Positions 13,827-13,986 of a DNA stretch of 13,986 nucleotides are shown here, piece by piece. Every line of letters starts with the position of its first letter. The first letter of the stretch is position 1. The position numbers and the translations under genes are program-made. Origin of the DNA: Prevotellaceae bacterium UBA3849 (GTDB lineage Bacteria > Bacteroidota > Bacteroidia > Bacteroidales > Bacteroidaceae); the NCBI GenBank assembly GCA_002392645.1, contig DGHL01000032.1:1-13986 (forward strand). Direction: 5' to 3'. The notes beneath the pieces are model-generated. The model did no database searches. It was not told the origin of the DNA and worked only from the letters and a program-made list of their open reading frames with translations.

Positions 13827-13986
13827 ATGGTAAATTACAAAGACCTCGGCCTCGTAAACACCCGTGAGATGTTTAAGCGCGCCGTTGCTGGCGGTTATGC
13901 AATCCCAGCATTCAACTTCAACACAATGGAGCAGATGCAGGCTATCGTTCAGGCTGCAGTAGAGACAAAGTCACCTGTCATCATGC
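13827..13986 (+). CDS. fba: Class II fructose-bisphosphate aldolase (5' part, cut by window edge)
   Basis: This zinc-dependent enzyme of glycolysis and gluconeogenesis splits fructose 1,6-bisphosphate into two triose phosphates. Only the first 53 codons lie in the window. They read MVNYKDLGLVNTREMF, then AVAGGYAIPAFNFNTMEQMQAI and a segment ending KSPVIM. The AxxxxYAxPAFNFN stretch and the AxxxxSPVI end of the first barrel strand and helix are characteristic of the class II family. The metal-binding histidines lie outside the window. A promoter and a good ribosome binding site precede it, supporting a single highly expressed gene. Confidence 0.9.
   Translation, partial: MVNYKDLGLVNTREMFKRAVAGGYAIPAFNFNTMEQMQAIVQAAVETKSPVIM

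Overview
The window looks like chromosomal DNA from a Bacteroidales bacterium, most likely Prevotella or a close relative. This rests on the gene families, Bacteroidetes-type promoters (a TTG/TTTG -33 element and a TAnnTTTG -7 element), mostly absent Shine-Dalgarno sequences, and lipoproteins with acidic residues after the lipid-bearing cysteine. The species assignment is inference. I see no tRNA, rRNA, CRISPR array, transposase or phage gene.

Left part (1-5383), read on the minus strand: a cell-shape operon in the order IMP cyclohydrolase (a stand-alone N-terminal half of PurH), mreB, mreC, mreD and PBP2 (mrdA). It starts at a promoter near 5353-5383 and ends at a strong stem-loop with a T tract near 221-271. 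Together mreB/C/D and PBP2 form the core of the elongasome. rodA, which often follows PBP2, is not here. A large imperfect hairpin lies between mreB and mreC.

Middle (5432-7932), read on the plus strand and divergent from the first operon: an RlpA-like cell-wall protein with an odd repetitive, basic C-terminus, then a CCA-adding tRNA nucleotidyltransferase. Two consecutive inverted repeats, each with a T tract, end this unit.

Right part (13514 down to 7983), read on the minus strand: a five-gene unit coding for a VTC-type polyphosphate polymerase, a DUF4956 inner-membrane protein, a DUF2490 probable outer-membrane beta-barrel, and two tandem paralogous lipoproteins of the DUF4353/Cthe_2159 beta-helix carbohydrate-binding type. 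Its order reads like a path from cytoplasm to inner membrane to outer membrane to cell surface. It is the best candidate here for an uncharacterised system, perhaps making and exporting polyphosphate or another phosphate-bearing polymer that is displayed with surface beta-helix proteins. That function is inference.

Right edge (13740-13986), plus strand: a promoter, a good ribosome binding site and the first 53 codons of class II fructose-bisphosphate aldolase.

Four promoters could be assigned, and all have exactly 20 bases between the TTG and the TAnnTTTG boxes.
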